Shown: positions 26,421-35,277, counted from the first letter of the stretch. The stretch: DNA of 64,000 nt from Brevibacillus antibioticus (GCF_005217615.1 NZ_SZNK01000001.1:2499501-2563500), one strand, 5' to 3'. A program made the numbers and translations. Notes: generated from the sequence alone by a model not told the origin.

Positions 26421-27839
26421 GTGACCACAGTGTCGTCTTCTACGCATAATTCTTCTGCTGACACTCTCTTGCGCATTTATGAACATATTTTGGACAGAAT
26501 GAATGAAGGTGTACATGTCATCGATTCGGACGGGACAACGATTGTCTACAATTCTAAAATGACCGAGCTGGAATTGATGACCAGACAAGACGTGTTACAC
26601 AAACCTTTGGCAGAGGTTTTTCAGTTCCCTTCTGGACAGGAAAGTACCTTGCTCACATGCTTGCGTACCGGAAATAGCATTCGCAATACACGCCAAACGT
26701 ATTTCAATGACAAGCAAAAAGAAATTTCAACCATCAACAATACGTACCCCATCATTGAAAATGGCAAGATCATCGGCGCGATGGAAATCGCAAATGATGT
26801 TACCAAAATGGAGCGATTGATCAGAGAAAACCTGCTGCAAAAAAACGGGTCACGCTACACGTTCGCGCACATTATCGGGAGAAGCGGTCCTATTCTCGAT
26901 GTCATAGAGAATGCCAAACGCGCAGCACGCACCTCCTCATCCGTATTAGTAGTCGGTGAAACGGGTGCCGGGAAAGAGCTGTTCGTGCAAAGCATTCATA
27001 ATGCCAGTCTGCGTGCAGCTGGTCCCCTTATTTCACAAAACTGCGCTGCCCTTCCGGATAGCCTGATCGAAGGGCTTTTGTTTGGGACTGCTCGCGGGGC
27101 ATTTACCGGTGCAGTAGAGCGACCTGGATTGTTTGAGCAAGCGGAAGGCGGAACACTTTTTCTCGACGAAATCAACTCGCTTAGTATGCCACTACAGGCA
27201 AAATTGTTACGTGCTCTGCAAGAGAAGTCGATTAGACGTATTGGTGACACAAAGGATCGAACGATTGATGTACGAATCATTGCGGCTATCAATGAAGATC
27301 CTGTTGAGGCAATCGCCCATTCGCATTTGCGAAAAGACCTGTACTACCGCCTTGGGGTCGTCACGTTATTTCTCCCCCCGCTTCGGGAACGCAAGGAAGA
27401 TATTCCGATGCTGGTCAGTCATTTTATTGAAAAATACAATGCGCTGTTCCAAATGGAGGTAAGAAGCATCAGTGATGAGGTTTTGCAATTTTTTATCCAG
27501 CATGACTGGCCTGGCAATGTGCGTGAACTTCAGCACTTGATTGAGGGAGCCATGAATCTGATGATTGACGAATCAACTATCCGCTATGAACACTTGCCCT
27601 TACACTTTTTGCGTCGTACGCCAGCCGCTTCGGTAACGATCGAGCAACCCTCCCCTCACACGTTGCCATTTGTGGACGAAGGAAAGCCGTTGAAGGAAAC
27701 CATGCAAGAATTTGAAACAGCATATATTCACCATGTTGTGGAACGCTATAACGGAAATATTTCACGAGCAGCCAAGGAATTGCAAATCAGTCGTCAGAGC
27801 TTGCAATATCGCTTGCGTAAGTTGGGGATTAAAGGATAA
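26421..27839 (+). CDS. rocR: Sigma-54-dependent activator RocR
   Basis: The 472-residue protein has an N-terminal PAS domain (about 12-125), a sigma-54 AAA+ domain (about 145-375) and a Fis-type helix-turn-helix at the end (NISRAAKELQISRQSLQYRLRKLGI). Walker A is GETGAGKE, the sigma-54 contact loop is GAFTGA and Walker B is GGTLFLDEI. GTG at 26421 lies 7 bases after AGGA. It is divergent from rocD and upstream of rocE, the arrangement expected of RocR, which senses ornithine or citrulline. Confidence 0.92.
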   Translation: MTTVSSSTHNSSADTLLRIYEHILDRMNEGVHVIDSDGTTIVYNSKMTELELMTRQDVLHKPLAEVFQFPSGQESTLLTCLRTGNSIRNTRQTYFNDKQKEISTINNTYPIIENGKIIGAMEIANDVTKMERLIRENLLQKNGSRYTFAHIIGRSGPILDVIENAKRAARTSSSVLVVGETGAGKELFVQSIHNASLRAAGPLISQNCAALPDSLIEGLLFGTARGAFTGAVERPGLFEQAEGGTLFLDEINSLSMPLQAKLLRALQEKSIRRIGDTKDRTIDVRIIAAINEDPVEAIAHSHLRKDLYYRLGVVTLFLPPLRERKEDIPMLVSHFIEKYNALFQMEVRSISDEVLQFFIQHDWPGNVRELQHLIEGAMNLMIDESTIRYEHLPLHFLRRTPAASVTIEQPSPHTLPFVDEGKPLKETMQEFETAYIHHVVERYNGNISRAAKELQISRQSLQYRLRKLGIKG

Positions 27840-27879
27840 AGCATATGAGTCAACATAGTGGAGAGAAGAAAAAGCACAG

Positions 27880-28057
27880 TTCTCTTCGACTCTGACACGC
27901 CTGCATGGGTGACTCACTGCTCGTCTCCATTTCAAAAAGGGGACCGTCGAGCCAAAGCCACCCTACGGGCGGACGTTTCTCGAAGAAGAAGTGTTCGACA
28001 AGCGTGGTCCCCTTTTTGAAATTCCGACTGGGTCGGCGTTGTCAAGGTCTACGAGCC
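27880..28057 (+). ncRNA. Candidate structured RNA between rocR and rocE
   Basis: The core is a 17-bp perfect inverted repeat, ATTTCAAAAAGGGGACC at 27929-27945 and its complement at 28006-28022. The cap between contains GTCGA/TCGAC and CCACCC-TAC-GGGCGG. Outside the core, TGACACGCC (27893-27901) pairs with GGCGTTGTCA (28035-28044) with one bulge, and the stem continues less perfectly outward. An asymmetric bubble separates outer and core stems, with a small hairpin CCGAC-TGG-GTCGG on its 3' side. This outline recalls 6S RNA, but I cannot confirm it. A terminator follows 130 bases on. It could equally be a 3'-UTR structure or a small mobile repeat. Confidence 0.35.
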
Positions 28058-28185
28058 CTGCGCTTTTTCTTCTTACCAGCTTGGTTGGTTCATCGTTACT
28101 TTCTAAAAAACGTGCACTAAAAAACTTGCAAGTTCATCTCTTTAGATGTTTCTTTCAGTCCAATTTTTTCCTTATCATTTTTAAT

Positions 28186-28212
28186 AAACGCCAAGAGATT
28201 TGGCGTTTTTTT
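28186..28212 (+). terminator. Terminator downstream of rocR / candidate RNA
   Basis: AAACGCCAA and TTTGGCGTTT pair around GAGA, followed by seven T. It ends plus-strand transcription before the rocE promoter. Confidence 0.8.
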
Positions 28213-28217
28213 AATTA

Positions 28218-28250
28218 TTTTGCATCTACATGCCGAATCTTTTTGCGCTT
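28218..28250. promoter_or_regulatory. Candidate RocR binding region upstream of rocE
   Basis: TTTTGCATCT at 28218-28227 is shared with the rocD upstream site, and a second TTTTTGC follows near 28240. It lies 50-80 bases before the sigma-54 promoter of rocE. Confidence 0.4.
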
Positions 28251-28297
28251 TTTGACAGCAAATACCTTAAAAATAATATTTTCATAAAGTATTTGTT

Positions 28298-28314
28298 TTG
28301 GTATCATTCTTGCA
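28298..28314 (+). promoter_or_regulatory. Sigma-54 promoter of rocE
   Basis: TTGGTATCATTCTTGCA fits the sigma-54 consensus (TGG and TTGC with correct spacing; the -24 box has T for C). It lies about 70 bases before the rocE ATG. Confidence 0.8.
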
Positions 28315-28385
28315 GAGCATATATCGCTATCGCGCCTGAAAACGCATACATCCATTGAACATACTCGCGTGAAGGAGAGGGTTAT

Positions 28386-29774
28386 ATGTCCACAAGCAAC
28401 ATGGAGCAGCACAATCAATTGAAACGCACGATGAACAGCAGACACCTCTTTATGATTTCTCTAGGCGGCGTAATCGGAACCGGGTTATTCCTCGGATCAG
28501 GTTATACAATTAGTCAGGCAGGACCAGTTGGTGCCATTCTCTCCTATTTAGTCGGAGGCTTTATCATGTACCTGACTATGCTATGTCTGGGTGAGCTGAC
28601 AGTTGCCATGCCAGTGGCCGGTTCGTTCCAAACATATATGACCCGCTTTGTTAGCCCAGCCCTTGGGTTTGGTGTAGGCTGGTTGTATTGGCTTGGTTGG
28701 GCCGTGACCGTTGCTTTAGAGTTGTTGTCATCAGGATTACTGATGCAGCGTTGGTTCCCTGACTCACCTGTTTGGATGTGGTGCGCGATCTTCGGTGTAG
28801 TGCTCTTCTTATTAAATGCTTTATCTGCTCGAGCGTTCGCTGAATCTGAGTTCTGGTTTTCTAGCATTAAAGTAAGCGCTATCATCTTGTTCATCATCTT
28901 GGGTGGAGCGGCGATGTTTGGCCTCATTGACCTGAAAAACAGTCAACCTGCACCAATGCTCTCCAACTTTACAGAAAGCCCGCTTCTCCCCTTTGGAATT
29001 ACAGGCTTGCTGATGACGATGATCACCGTGAACTTCTCGTTCCAAGGCACCGAGCTAATCGGGATTGCCGCTGGAGAAAGTGAGAATCCAGAGAGGACGA
29101 TTCCGAAGGCCATTCGTACGACGGTTTGGCGTACACTCGTTTTCTTCATTCTGGCGATTGCCATTGTGGCAGGGATGATTCCACACCAACAGGCGGGTGT
29201 GATTGAAAGTCCGTTTGTCGTCGTATTTGACAGCATCGGGATTCCTTATGCAGCTGACATTATGAACTTCGTTGTCCTGACAGCACTTCTGTCTGTGGCC
29301 AACTCTGGTTTGTACGCAGCAACTCGTATGCTTTACTCCCTGTCCAGAGAAGGAATGGCTTCGAAAAAGCTTGGGGCCGTAAATGGAAAAGGGATTCCGA
29401 TGAACGCTTTGTTGATTACGTTTGCCATTGCGCTCTTGTCTCTTCTGTCCGGTTTTTTTGCAGAAGATACGGTCTTCATGGTACTGTTGTCTATCGCTGG
29501 TCTCGGTGCACAGATCGGATGGATCTCCATCTCCGCTTCGCAGCTTGCATTCCGTCGTCATTACCTGAAAAATGGAGGCAAGCTGGAGGATCTGAAGTTC
29601 CGTACACCTTTGTACCCTATACTGCCTTTGATTTCCTTGATCTTGAACTTGCTCGTTCTCGTGAGTCTGGCATTCGATCCAGAACAACGCATCGCCTTGT
29701 ACTGCGGAGTTCCGTTCATGATCATTGCAATGTGCGTGTATCAATTCCATTTTAAAAAGAAAATCGAAGCGTAA
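28386..29774 (+). CDS. rocE: Amino acid permease RocE
   Basis: The 462-residue, twelve-helix APC permease begins RTMNSRHLFMISLGGVIGTGLFLGSG and ends with SLAFDPEQRIALYCGVPFMII, segments I recognise from RocE, the arginine/ornithine permease. GAGESENPERTIPKAI and AFAESEFWFSSIK also agree. AAGGAGAGG precedes the ATG. With the sigma-54 promoter and linkage to rocR and rocD, arginine-family uptake is well supported. Confidence 0.9.
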   Translation: MSTSNMEQHNQLKRTMNSRHLFMISLGGVIGTGLFLGSGYTISQAGPVGAILSYLVGGFIMYLTMLCLGELTVAMPVAGSFQTYMTRFVSPALGFGVGWLYWLGWAVTVALELLSSGLLMQRWFPDSPVWMWCAIFGVVLFLLNALSARAFAESEFWFSSIKVSAIILFIILGGAAMFGLIDLKNSQPAPMLSNFTESPLLPFGITGLLMTMITVNFSFQGTELIGIAAGESENPERTIPKAIRTTVWRTLVFFILAIAIVAGMIPHQQAGVIESPFVVVFDSIGIPYAADIMNFVVLTALLSVANSGLYAATRMLYSLSREGMASKKLGAVNGKGIPMNALLITFAIALLSLLSGFFAEDTVFMVLLSIAGLGAQIGWISISASQLAFRRHYLKNGGKLEDLKFRTPLYPILPLISLILNLLVLVSLAFDPEQRIALYCGVPFMIIAMCVYQFHFKKKIEA

Positions 29775-29784
29775 TCACAAAAAG

Positions 29785-29825
29785 AAAAGCTTGCAGCCTC
29801 TTTCAAGAAGGGACTGCAAGCTTTT
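29785..29825 (+). terminator. Terminator of rocE
   Basis: AAAAGCTTGCAG and CTGCAAGCTTTT pair as a 12-bp stem with a 17-base loop, 10 bases after the stop. Confidence 0.8.
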
Positions 29826-29860
29826 CATGCTTTATATGCGATTTGTTAGGCTTGGCAATG

Positions 29861-29968
29861 CTACAATGAGATTCGGACAATTTCCGTAACGACTACCATG
29901 GCAAAAACTGCAAATCCAAGGGAACTCGTTACCAGTAACATGCGCTTTAGCTTTTTCATATCTTCCAT
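29861..29968 (-). CDS. Possible small single-span membrane protein (35 aa)
   Basis: The frame reads MEDMKKLKRMLLVTSSLGFA then VFAMVVVTEIVRISL: a lysine-rich head and one hydrophobic helix. GAGGG stands 6 bases before the ATG. It lies downstream of the MFS gene on the same strand. Codon evidence is too short to be decisive. Confidence 0.45.
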   Translation of the reverse strand: MEDMKKLKRMLLVTSSLGFAVFAMVVVTEIVRISL

Positions 29969-30054
29969 AAAATTCCCTCACTTTCTTGCGCCAATCATCT
30001 CTATCGTTATATACGTAAGAACGATGGAAAATGTTTCATTTCGCCCAAAAATAT

Positions 30055-31272
30055 TTACGAGCGAGCTATTTTCTTTAGATTATTCCCGATTTGTCCGGTT
30101 TGTTGTTCCATGCGATATAGCATCCAGGCCACCCCAAACCCGATGACCAAACAAATGGTCCACGGCAGCCACGGCGTTTGCAAGCGCAGCCCTACATCGT
30201 ACACCCATCCTCCCGCTACCTGTCCAAATGAACCCCCGATGGCAATCGAATACCCGTTGAAGCCGTAATAGGCGCCCACCAAGTCCTTGGGAGCAAAACG
30301 GGGAACGACATCCACCAGATTCGGAACAGCAATCATGGTTCCCAGTGCAAAAAGGAACACATCCAAGAGAATAAGCCACAATGAATCGGCAAACGTGAAC
30401 AAAAATAGTCCCACACTCATAAACAACGTCCCGATGCCAATCAAGGTAAGCCTTTGCGGATAACCCTCCAGCAATTGTGTTACTTTCATTTGAAATAAGA
30501 TTACAAACAGCGAAAGCGCAGAAAGCACGATTCCTACATTCACCTTGTTATGTGTAACATTCTCAACAAACAGCGGAATCGTTAAAAACACCTGCATATT
30601 CAAGTAATAATACCCCATCAAGATAAAGGTATAGCGTACAAACAGCTTGTCCTTTACTACCGTGGACATACTTTCCCATATACTATGCCGCGTATTCGTG
30701 GCGCGAATCGGTGGAAATAAAAAGAAGATCACGATGGCATTCACTCCGAAAACGGCCCCTGCAAACAACGAAATGTACGTAAAATCAATAGCCGAGAGTG
30801 CTGTCCCCACGATTTGGGAACCGACAACCGCAATATTGCCAAGTACATTGCGTAGCGAGAATACTTCTTTTCGGATGGCCTCAGGTGTAATAATCGCATA
30901 GGCAGCAGAGCAAGCAGGCTCAAACAACGCCCCACCCAATCCGGAAAGAATCGCGGCAACAAAAAAGTGCCACGTCTCGGTACAAAAGGCGAACATCGCA
31001 AACCCAACGGCACGTACGCCCAATCCGAGGAACATCGCCCCTTTGTATCCGAAGGCATCCGCGATCACACCGCCTAAAAAGGCAAGACCTTGCTGAGAGA
31101 ACTGTCTGACACTCAGGACAATCCCTGCCATCGCCAGTGTCCAGCCGATGCTGCCCGTCAAATACAAAGTGAGATACGGGATTAATGCATAAAAACCCAT
31201 ATTCATCATAAAAGATGTGCTTAACAAGAGCTTCACTGAAAAGGGCGTTTCTCGCCACCATTCCCACTTCAT
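30055..31272 (-). CDS. MFS efflux transporter
   Basis: The 405-residue protein has twelve hydrophobic segments and the drug:H+ antiporter pattern in its first half (VRQFSQQGLAFLGGVIADAFGYKGAMFLGLGVRAVG). The ATG at 31272 follows GAGGGG by 7 bases; the open frame extends upstream to 31401 without support and would run into the divergent regulator. The LysR-type regulator starts 133 bases away in the opposite direction and probably controls it. Substrate unknown. Confidence 0.87.
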   Translation of the reverse strand: MKWEWWRETPFSVKLLLSTSFMMNMGFYALIPYLTLYLTGSIGWTLAMAGIVLSVRQFSQQGLAFLGGVIADAFGYKGAMFLGLGVRAVGFAMFAFCTETWHFFVAAILSGLGGALFEPACSAAYAIITPEAIRKEVFSLRNVLGNIAVVGSQIVGTALSAIDFTYISLFAGAVFGVNAIVIFFLFPPIRATNTRHSIWESMSTVVKDKLFVRYTFILMGYYYLNMQVFLTIPLFVENVTHNKVNVGIVLSALSLFVILFQMKVTQLLEGYPQRLTLIGIGTLFMSVGLFLFTFADSLWLILLDVFLFALGTMIAVPNLVDVVPRFAPKDLVGAYYGFNGYSIAIGGSFGQVAGGWVYDVGLRLQTPWLPWTICLVIGFGVAWMLYRMEQQTGQIGNNLKKIARS

Positions 31273-31405
31273 CCCCATACCCCTCGCTCTCCCGATACCC
31301 CACATGAAAAAGGATATCCCCAGCTTAGCGAACAGGGTATAATTTGGGAAACGAACAATTTTGTATATGGTAATCAAATATTTAGATAAGAGGGATTCCA
31401 ACTGT

Positions 31406-32287
31406 ATGGACTTCGAACAATTACGTGCTTTCTACACATTGGCCCAGACGAAAAATTTCACCAAGGCTGCGGAAATGCTCCACTTAGTTCAGTCTACGGT
31501 GACAATGCGAATCAAGCAACTGGAAGAAAAAGTTGGCAAACCTCTTTTCATTCGTGATAAAAGAAGTGTTGAGATTACCCAAGCGGGCTTAACCCTTTTA
31601 CCGTATGCAGAGAGAATCCTCAAACTGTCCCATGAAGCCCTAAATGAAGTCGCTTCCCTCCAGCCTTATGAAGATTATTTATCGATCGGTAGCTTAAACG
31701 CGATCTGGACATCCACCCTCGAGCCGATCTTGAAAGAGTACCACTTTCGATATCCACAAATTGCGATTAGCACAAAGACAGGCCATTCGTCCGATGTCAT
31801 CCAGTATTTGCTGGACAACGTGATTCAAATCGGAATCGTTTACGTTCCCCCATCCTTGCCCAACTTTGACGTCATTCCAACGTGGGATGATGAAATTGTC
31901 TTGGTTTGCTGTCCAGAGAGCCCCATTGCCGCATCTACACACGTCGATTCGCGCGAGCTGCGTAATCTGCCGCTGCTGTACATGAATTGGGGCCCTCCTT
32001 TTAACGAGTGGATTAGGCAGACACTGCCGCGTAATTACGTACCCAAGTTGACAGTAGACAAAGCGGAGCTCGCCATCGATCTGATTAAAGAAGGTCTCGG
32101 CGTGAGTTTGTTGACGCGCTCTACCGTCAAAGCCGAGCTAGCGGCTGGTACTTTGAAGGAACTGATCATAACAGGCAATAAGCCTCCCAAACGCTCTGCA
32201 TACATCGTCTTGCCTAAGGACAAAAAAAATAAACCCAGCGTAGAAAAATGGCTGAGTTTAATGAGTGAATTAGGGTATTCCACCTAG
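31406..32287 (+). CDS. LysR-family transcriptional regulator
   Basis: The 293-residue protein starts MDFEQLRAFYTLAQTKNFTKAAEMLHLVQSTVTMRIKQLEEKVGKPLF, a textbook LysR winged helix, followed by an effector-binding domain. It is divergent from an MFS transporter gene, the usual layout for a regulator and its target. The start at 31406 follows GAGGG at a rather long 11 bases. Confidence 0.9.
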   Translation: MDFEQLRAFYTLAQTKNFTKAAEMLHLVQSTVTMRIKQLEEKVGKPLFIRDKRSVEITQAGLTLLPYAERILKLSHEALNEVASLQPYEDYLSIGSLNAIWTSTLEPILKEYHFRYPQIAISTKTGHSSDVIQYLLDNVIQIGIVYVPPSLPNFDVIPTWDDEIVLVCCPESPIAASTHVDSRELRNLPLLYMNWGPPFNEWIRQTLPRNYVPKLTVDKAELAIDLIKEGLGVSLLTRSTVKAELAAGTLKELIITGNKPPKRSAYIVLPKDKKNKPSVEKWLSLMSELGYST

Positions 32288-32295
32288 CTTCATGA

Positions 32296-32964
32296 TTATC
32301 TGGAATGCGGTATGGGGTCGACGACCGTACTTCGTCTCCCCATCCATTCTTCATAGCCGAGACAAAGGAGAAAGTACCAGCACATCGACAGGAAAAAGCC
32401 GGTAAGCACATCACTCAAATAATGAACGCCCAAGTACACACGGCTGAAAGACAGCAATGCCACGAAAATAAAAACGGCAGGCTGCACGAGCGTCGACCAT
32501 CTTTTCTCCGCAAACCATTGGGAAATCCAAAATGCGACCATGCAATAAAAGGCGGGTCCAATCATCGCATGACCACTCGGAAACGAAAAGGAATCGGGCA
32601 GTTCAATCAGATTAACCCCACTTGGTCTAGGCCTGGCAAAGAACCACTTTAAGAGCTCATTTGCGACTTCACTGACAACGAGGGAGATGAGAACAAACAT
32701 TGCCTCCACACGATATTTCTTTATGTATAGGACAACGATCATCATGACCGCTACTGGTACAAGGAATATACCTCCGCCCAGATTGGTTACCAATCGAAAA
32801 AAAGCAGTCCCAACATCAGAGCGAATCGACTCCGCAAATGCGATGGCAGCTTGATCCATACCTGCCACTTTTCCTGCGACGTAGAGGGCAAACATGATTA
32901 GGGCAAGTACAGCAAACGAAAGTGCTCTGCGTACATATCCATTTTTTCTCGTTGTCGGATTCAT
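32296..32964 (-). CDS. PAP2-family membrane phosphatase
   Basis: The 222-residue protein has six helices and all three PAP2 motifs: KWFFARPRP (about 110-118), SFPSGHA (about 127-133) and SRVYLGVHYLSD (about 175-186). Enzymes of this type dephosphorylate undecaprenyl pyrophosphate or phosphatidylglycerol phosphate. Its ATG overlaps the stop codon of the upstream yqxD-like gene (ATGA), so the two are translationally coupled. Confidence 0.92.
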   Translation of the reverse strand: MNPTTRKNGYVRRALSFAVLALIMFALYVAGKVAGMDQAAIAFAESIRSDVGTAFFRLVTNLGGGIFLVPVAVMMIVVLYIKKYRVEAMFVLISLVVSEVANELLKWFFARPRPSGVNLIELPDSFSFPSGHAMIGPAFYCMVAFWISQWFAEKRWSTLVQPAVFIFVALLSFSRVYLGVHYLSDVLTGFFLSMCWYFLLCLGYEEWMGRRSTVVDPIPHSR

Positions 32965-33413
32965 TGTTGATTTCCTCTTTCCATCAAAAAGCGCAAGGAC
33001 TCAGCAAATCGCTGATCGTCTTCACGCGTGCGAGCAGCAGGCCCTTTCGTACGACCTCCCCCGCGTCGATATCTCGCTTTTTCATTTCGTTCTTCCAAAT
33101 GAAACGCAATTCGTTCTGGGTCAAAAACCATCCCGTGCGGTGTCAGAGCATGGGCTTTCTTCCCGAGAATGAGCGCTGCCAGACCAATATCCTGCGTCAC
33201 CACGACATCCCCTGAACTCGTTTCGTTCGCCAGCTTCATATCTACCGCTTGTGGGCCGGCATCTACCGTTACATGATTGGCATTACCGATTTGATGATTA
33301 TAACTGGCAAAGGTCAAACAGATCCAGTCGAGCTCCTTGCACAATGCTTGGGCAGTTAAAAGTGCCTGGCGCGGACAAGCATCCGCATCGATAAGAACAC
33401 GTCCTTTTGACAT
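32961..33413 (-). CDS. YaiI/YqxD family protein (DUF188)
   Basis: The 150-residue protein begins GRVLIDADACPRQAL and contains VTVDAGPQAVDMKLANET, GDVVVTQDIGLAALILGKKA and RGGGRTKGPAART, which define the YaiI/YqxD family, a PIN-like fold of unproven nuclease function. AGGAG precedes the ATG. It is coupled to the downstream PAP2 phosphatase gene. Confidence 0.92.
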   Translation of the reverse strand: MSKGRVLIDADACPRQALLTAQALCKELDWICLTFASYNHQIGNANHVTVDAGPQAVDMKLANETSSGDVVVTQDIGLAALILGKKAHALTPHGMVFDPERIAFHLEERNEKARYRRGGGRTKGPAARTREDDQRFAESLRFLMERGNQQ

Positions 33414-33482
33414 GGTTGCTCCTTTCGTGTGTATTTCTCTCCCCGTACCGATTCATTTTTGGTATGATGGAGGTGGAGAGGA

Positions 33483-33809
33483 GTGAGTTCACCTTTGCGC
33501 TATCAATTTATCCATGATGAACGGCTAGGTATACGGCTTCCCGTACTGCATCTGGAATGGGAAGATTATTCAACTGTAGAAAGAGCGGACATGTTGCTGG
33601 AATGGGAAGAAATCCGCGCGACCATTCCGGATAAAATACACCGGGTAGAAACGGTCATTATCGAGAAAACCAGACAAATGTCCGAAGAAGAAAATTTCGT
33701 AAGGTCTTGCGAATTGAACAGCGAGATCCACGAATTGGCCAGTGTTATTAACGATCTTAATATATGGTTCCGTGTCCAGCAAGACCATGACACCAAAATC
33801 CATCAATAA
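33483..33809 (+). CDS. Hypothetical protein (108 aa)
   Basis: The protein starts at GTG 33483, 9 bases after GGAGG, with SSPLRYQFIHDERLGIRLPVLHLEWEDYS followed by a mostly helical acidic part (RADMLLEWEEIRATIPDKIHRVETVIIEKTRQMSEEENF). No family recognised. A helical, coil-forming shape is likely. Confidence 0.7.
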   Translation: MSSPLRYQFIHDERLGIRLPVLHLEWEDYSTVERADMLLEWEEIRATIPDKIHRVETVIIEKTRQMSEEENFVRSCELNSEIHELASVINDLNIWFRVQQDHDTKIHQ

Positions 33810-33877
33810 TTCGTTTATAAAAAGCAACAGCTCCTTGGCTTCATTTTTAGCCTCGGAGCTGTTTTTTTGTAGAGACG

Positions 33878-34798
33878 CTATGCTTTTTTTCGCTTGCGAC
33901 CAATTTCTAATGCCTTCAGTCCTGCCACATGCGGGGCAGCCATCGAAGTACCATTTAGCTTTTTAAATTGATTTCCCGGCCATGTAGACAAGATATCAAC
34001 CCCGGGTGCCTTCATATTTGCGCCCTTGCCTCTCGCACTGAACGATGCCAATTTTCCCGTTTGATCAATCGCGCTAACCCCTAAAACACCATCGTACCGC
34101 GCTGGATACTCCACTTCTGCCCCTCCGTTACCTGCAGAAGCTACCAATACGATTCCTTGTTGATGGGCCCGATTTACTGCTCTCGCCATTGCTTCGCTAT
34201 ACTGGGGCATGCCAAAGCTCATGTTGATTACATCCATCTTATTGGCTATCGACCATTGCAGGGCCTGCAAAATGGTCGACAAAGATGATTGACCTTCATG
34301 ATCAAAAGCACGGACGTCATACAAATGGGCCTCTGGAGAAACACCGACAATTCCTCTTTGGTTCATCTCAGCTACGATGATCCCTGCAACATGCGTCCCG
34401 TGTCCATTTTGTTTGCCGCGCACTAGCTGGACGCCACCTTTAATTTGATCCTTCAAATCAAAATGATCGCGGGAGATTCCCGTATCGATGACAGCGACCT
34501 TGACGCCTGCTCCACGCCCCTTTCGCCACAATCTCTGTGCCCCCACATATCGCACGCCCCACGGGATTTCATCCTCCCCTTGCGCATGAACGCTTACGGT
34601 AATGTTCTCTTCCACCATCGCTTTATACCTTCGAAAAAGCTCCTCATGCTGCTCAAAAATCTTTTGTTTGACACACAAGCAAGAAAGGTCATCATAGCAT
34701 CGCCATGGAAGTCTCTCGGTTTTGGTCAGAACCTTGGTTTTCAAATCTGACAGTATCTCGGTAAACGGCGTATCCCGATGAAAGCTGACAATTTTCAA
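33878..34798 (-). CDS. Subtilisin-like serine protease without signal peptide
   Basis: The triad is complete: Asp 105 (VAVIDTGI), His 133 (GHGTHVAG) and Ser 285 (GTSMAAPHVAG), with oxyanion Asn 223 (SAGN). Residues 1-75 replace the usual inhibitory propeptide and carry a CxC (CLCVK). There is no signal peptide, so the enzyme is probably intracellular or acts in the spore. The chain ends 21 residues after the active serine, shorter than typical subtilases. TTG start at 34798, 8 bases after AGGAGG. Confidence 0.88.
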   Translation of the reverse strand: MKIVSFHRDTPFTEILSDLKTKVLTKTERLPWRCYDDLSCLCVKQKIFEQHEELFRRYKAMVEENITVSVHAQGEDEIPWGVRYVGAQRLWRKGRGAGVKVAVIDTGISRDHFDLKDQIKGGVQLVRGKQNGHGTHVAGIIVAEMNQRGIVGVSPEAHLYDVRAFDHEGQSSLSTILQALQWSIANKMDVINMSFGMPQYSEAMARAVNRAHQQGIVLVASAGNGGAEVEYPARYDGVLGVSAIDQTGKLASFSARGKGANMKAPGVDILSTWPGNQFKKLNGTSMAAPHVAGLKALEIGRKRKKA

Positions 34799-34985
34799 CC
34801 TACTAGCCTCCTGTCATGCGTCGTTCTGACTCATCCTATGTCAGGCCTCCCCCTATGGGTTTGGGCCATTGCACAACGTTAAGCAAAATAGGCGAATAGC
34901 GGCGTGAATCTGTCCAAGCGAACTCCCTTGCTTTTCCATATAACTGCATAGGGCAGACGTATTCCTTTGAAAGGAGCGAAGCATC

Positions 34986-35261
34986 GTGGCAAACGCAAAA
35001 GGAAAAGCAAGAGCAAAAGTCAAGCTCAAAGCGAAGAAGGGCAGTCCACGTGATTTATTGAAATCCATCAACAAGAAAAGCAAGAAAAAATGGACGATGG
35101 GCGATGTGCGATCGTTGGCAAGAGACTTCTCCATGAAAGATTTGAGGGACGACAAAAAATTAAGCGAGCTGATTAAAAAAGTTAGCAAGGCGGTCGGTGT
35201 CAAATTGTCCGACCAGCAAATGTCCAGTGTAAAAAAGCAAGTGCATGATCGCCTCGGATAA
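34986..35261 (+). CDS. SpoVIF-like sporulation protein (91 aa)
   Basis: A lysine-rich head (AKGKARAKVKLKAKKG) precedes a helical part, DVRSLARDFSMKDLRDDKKLSELIKKVSKAVGVKLSDQQMSSVKKQV, that resembles the SpoVIF family, which assists GerE-dependent coat assembly late in sporulation. The start is GTG at 34986 after AGGAG. A YjcZ-like peptide gene lies just downstream on the other strand, as yjcZ lies near spoVIF in B. subtilis. The family call is from memory of the pattern. Confidence 0.6.
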   Translation: MANAKGKARAKVKLKAKKGSPRDLLKSINKKSKKKWTMGDVRSLARDFSMKDLRDDKKLSELIKKVSKAVGVKLSDQQMSSVKKQVHDRLG

Positions 35262-35277
35262 GATATGTCTCCCCTTG

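Larger units (their letters stand above)
27840..28385. other. 546-base region without a protein gene between rocR and rocE
   Basis: It contains a long fold-back structure (27880-28057), a strong plus-strand terminator (28186-28212), a candidate RocR site (28218-28227 and neighbours) and a sigma-54 promoter (28298-28314). The short open frames in it have no ribosome binding sites or recognisable products. Confidence 0.7.

Noticed and set aside
27905-28287. Two short overlapping plus-strand open frames in the rocR-rocE gap
   Set aside because: They run through the inverted repeat and the terminator and lack ribosome binding sites; the region reads better as non-coding.
29055-29750. A 231-codon open frame antisense to rocE
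   Set aside because: Highly polar nonsense-like sequence over a well-identified permease; no start signals.
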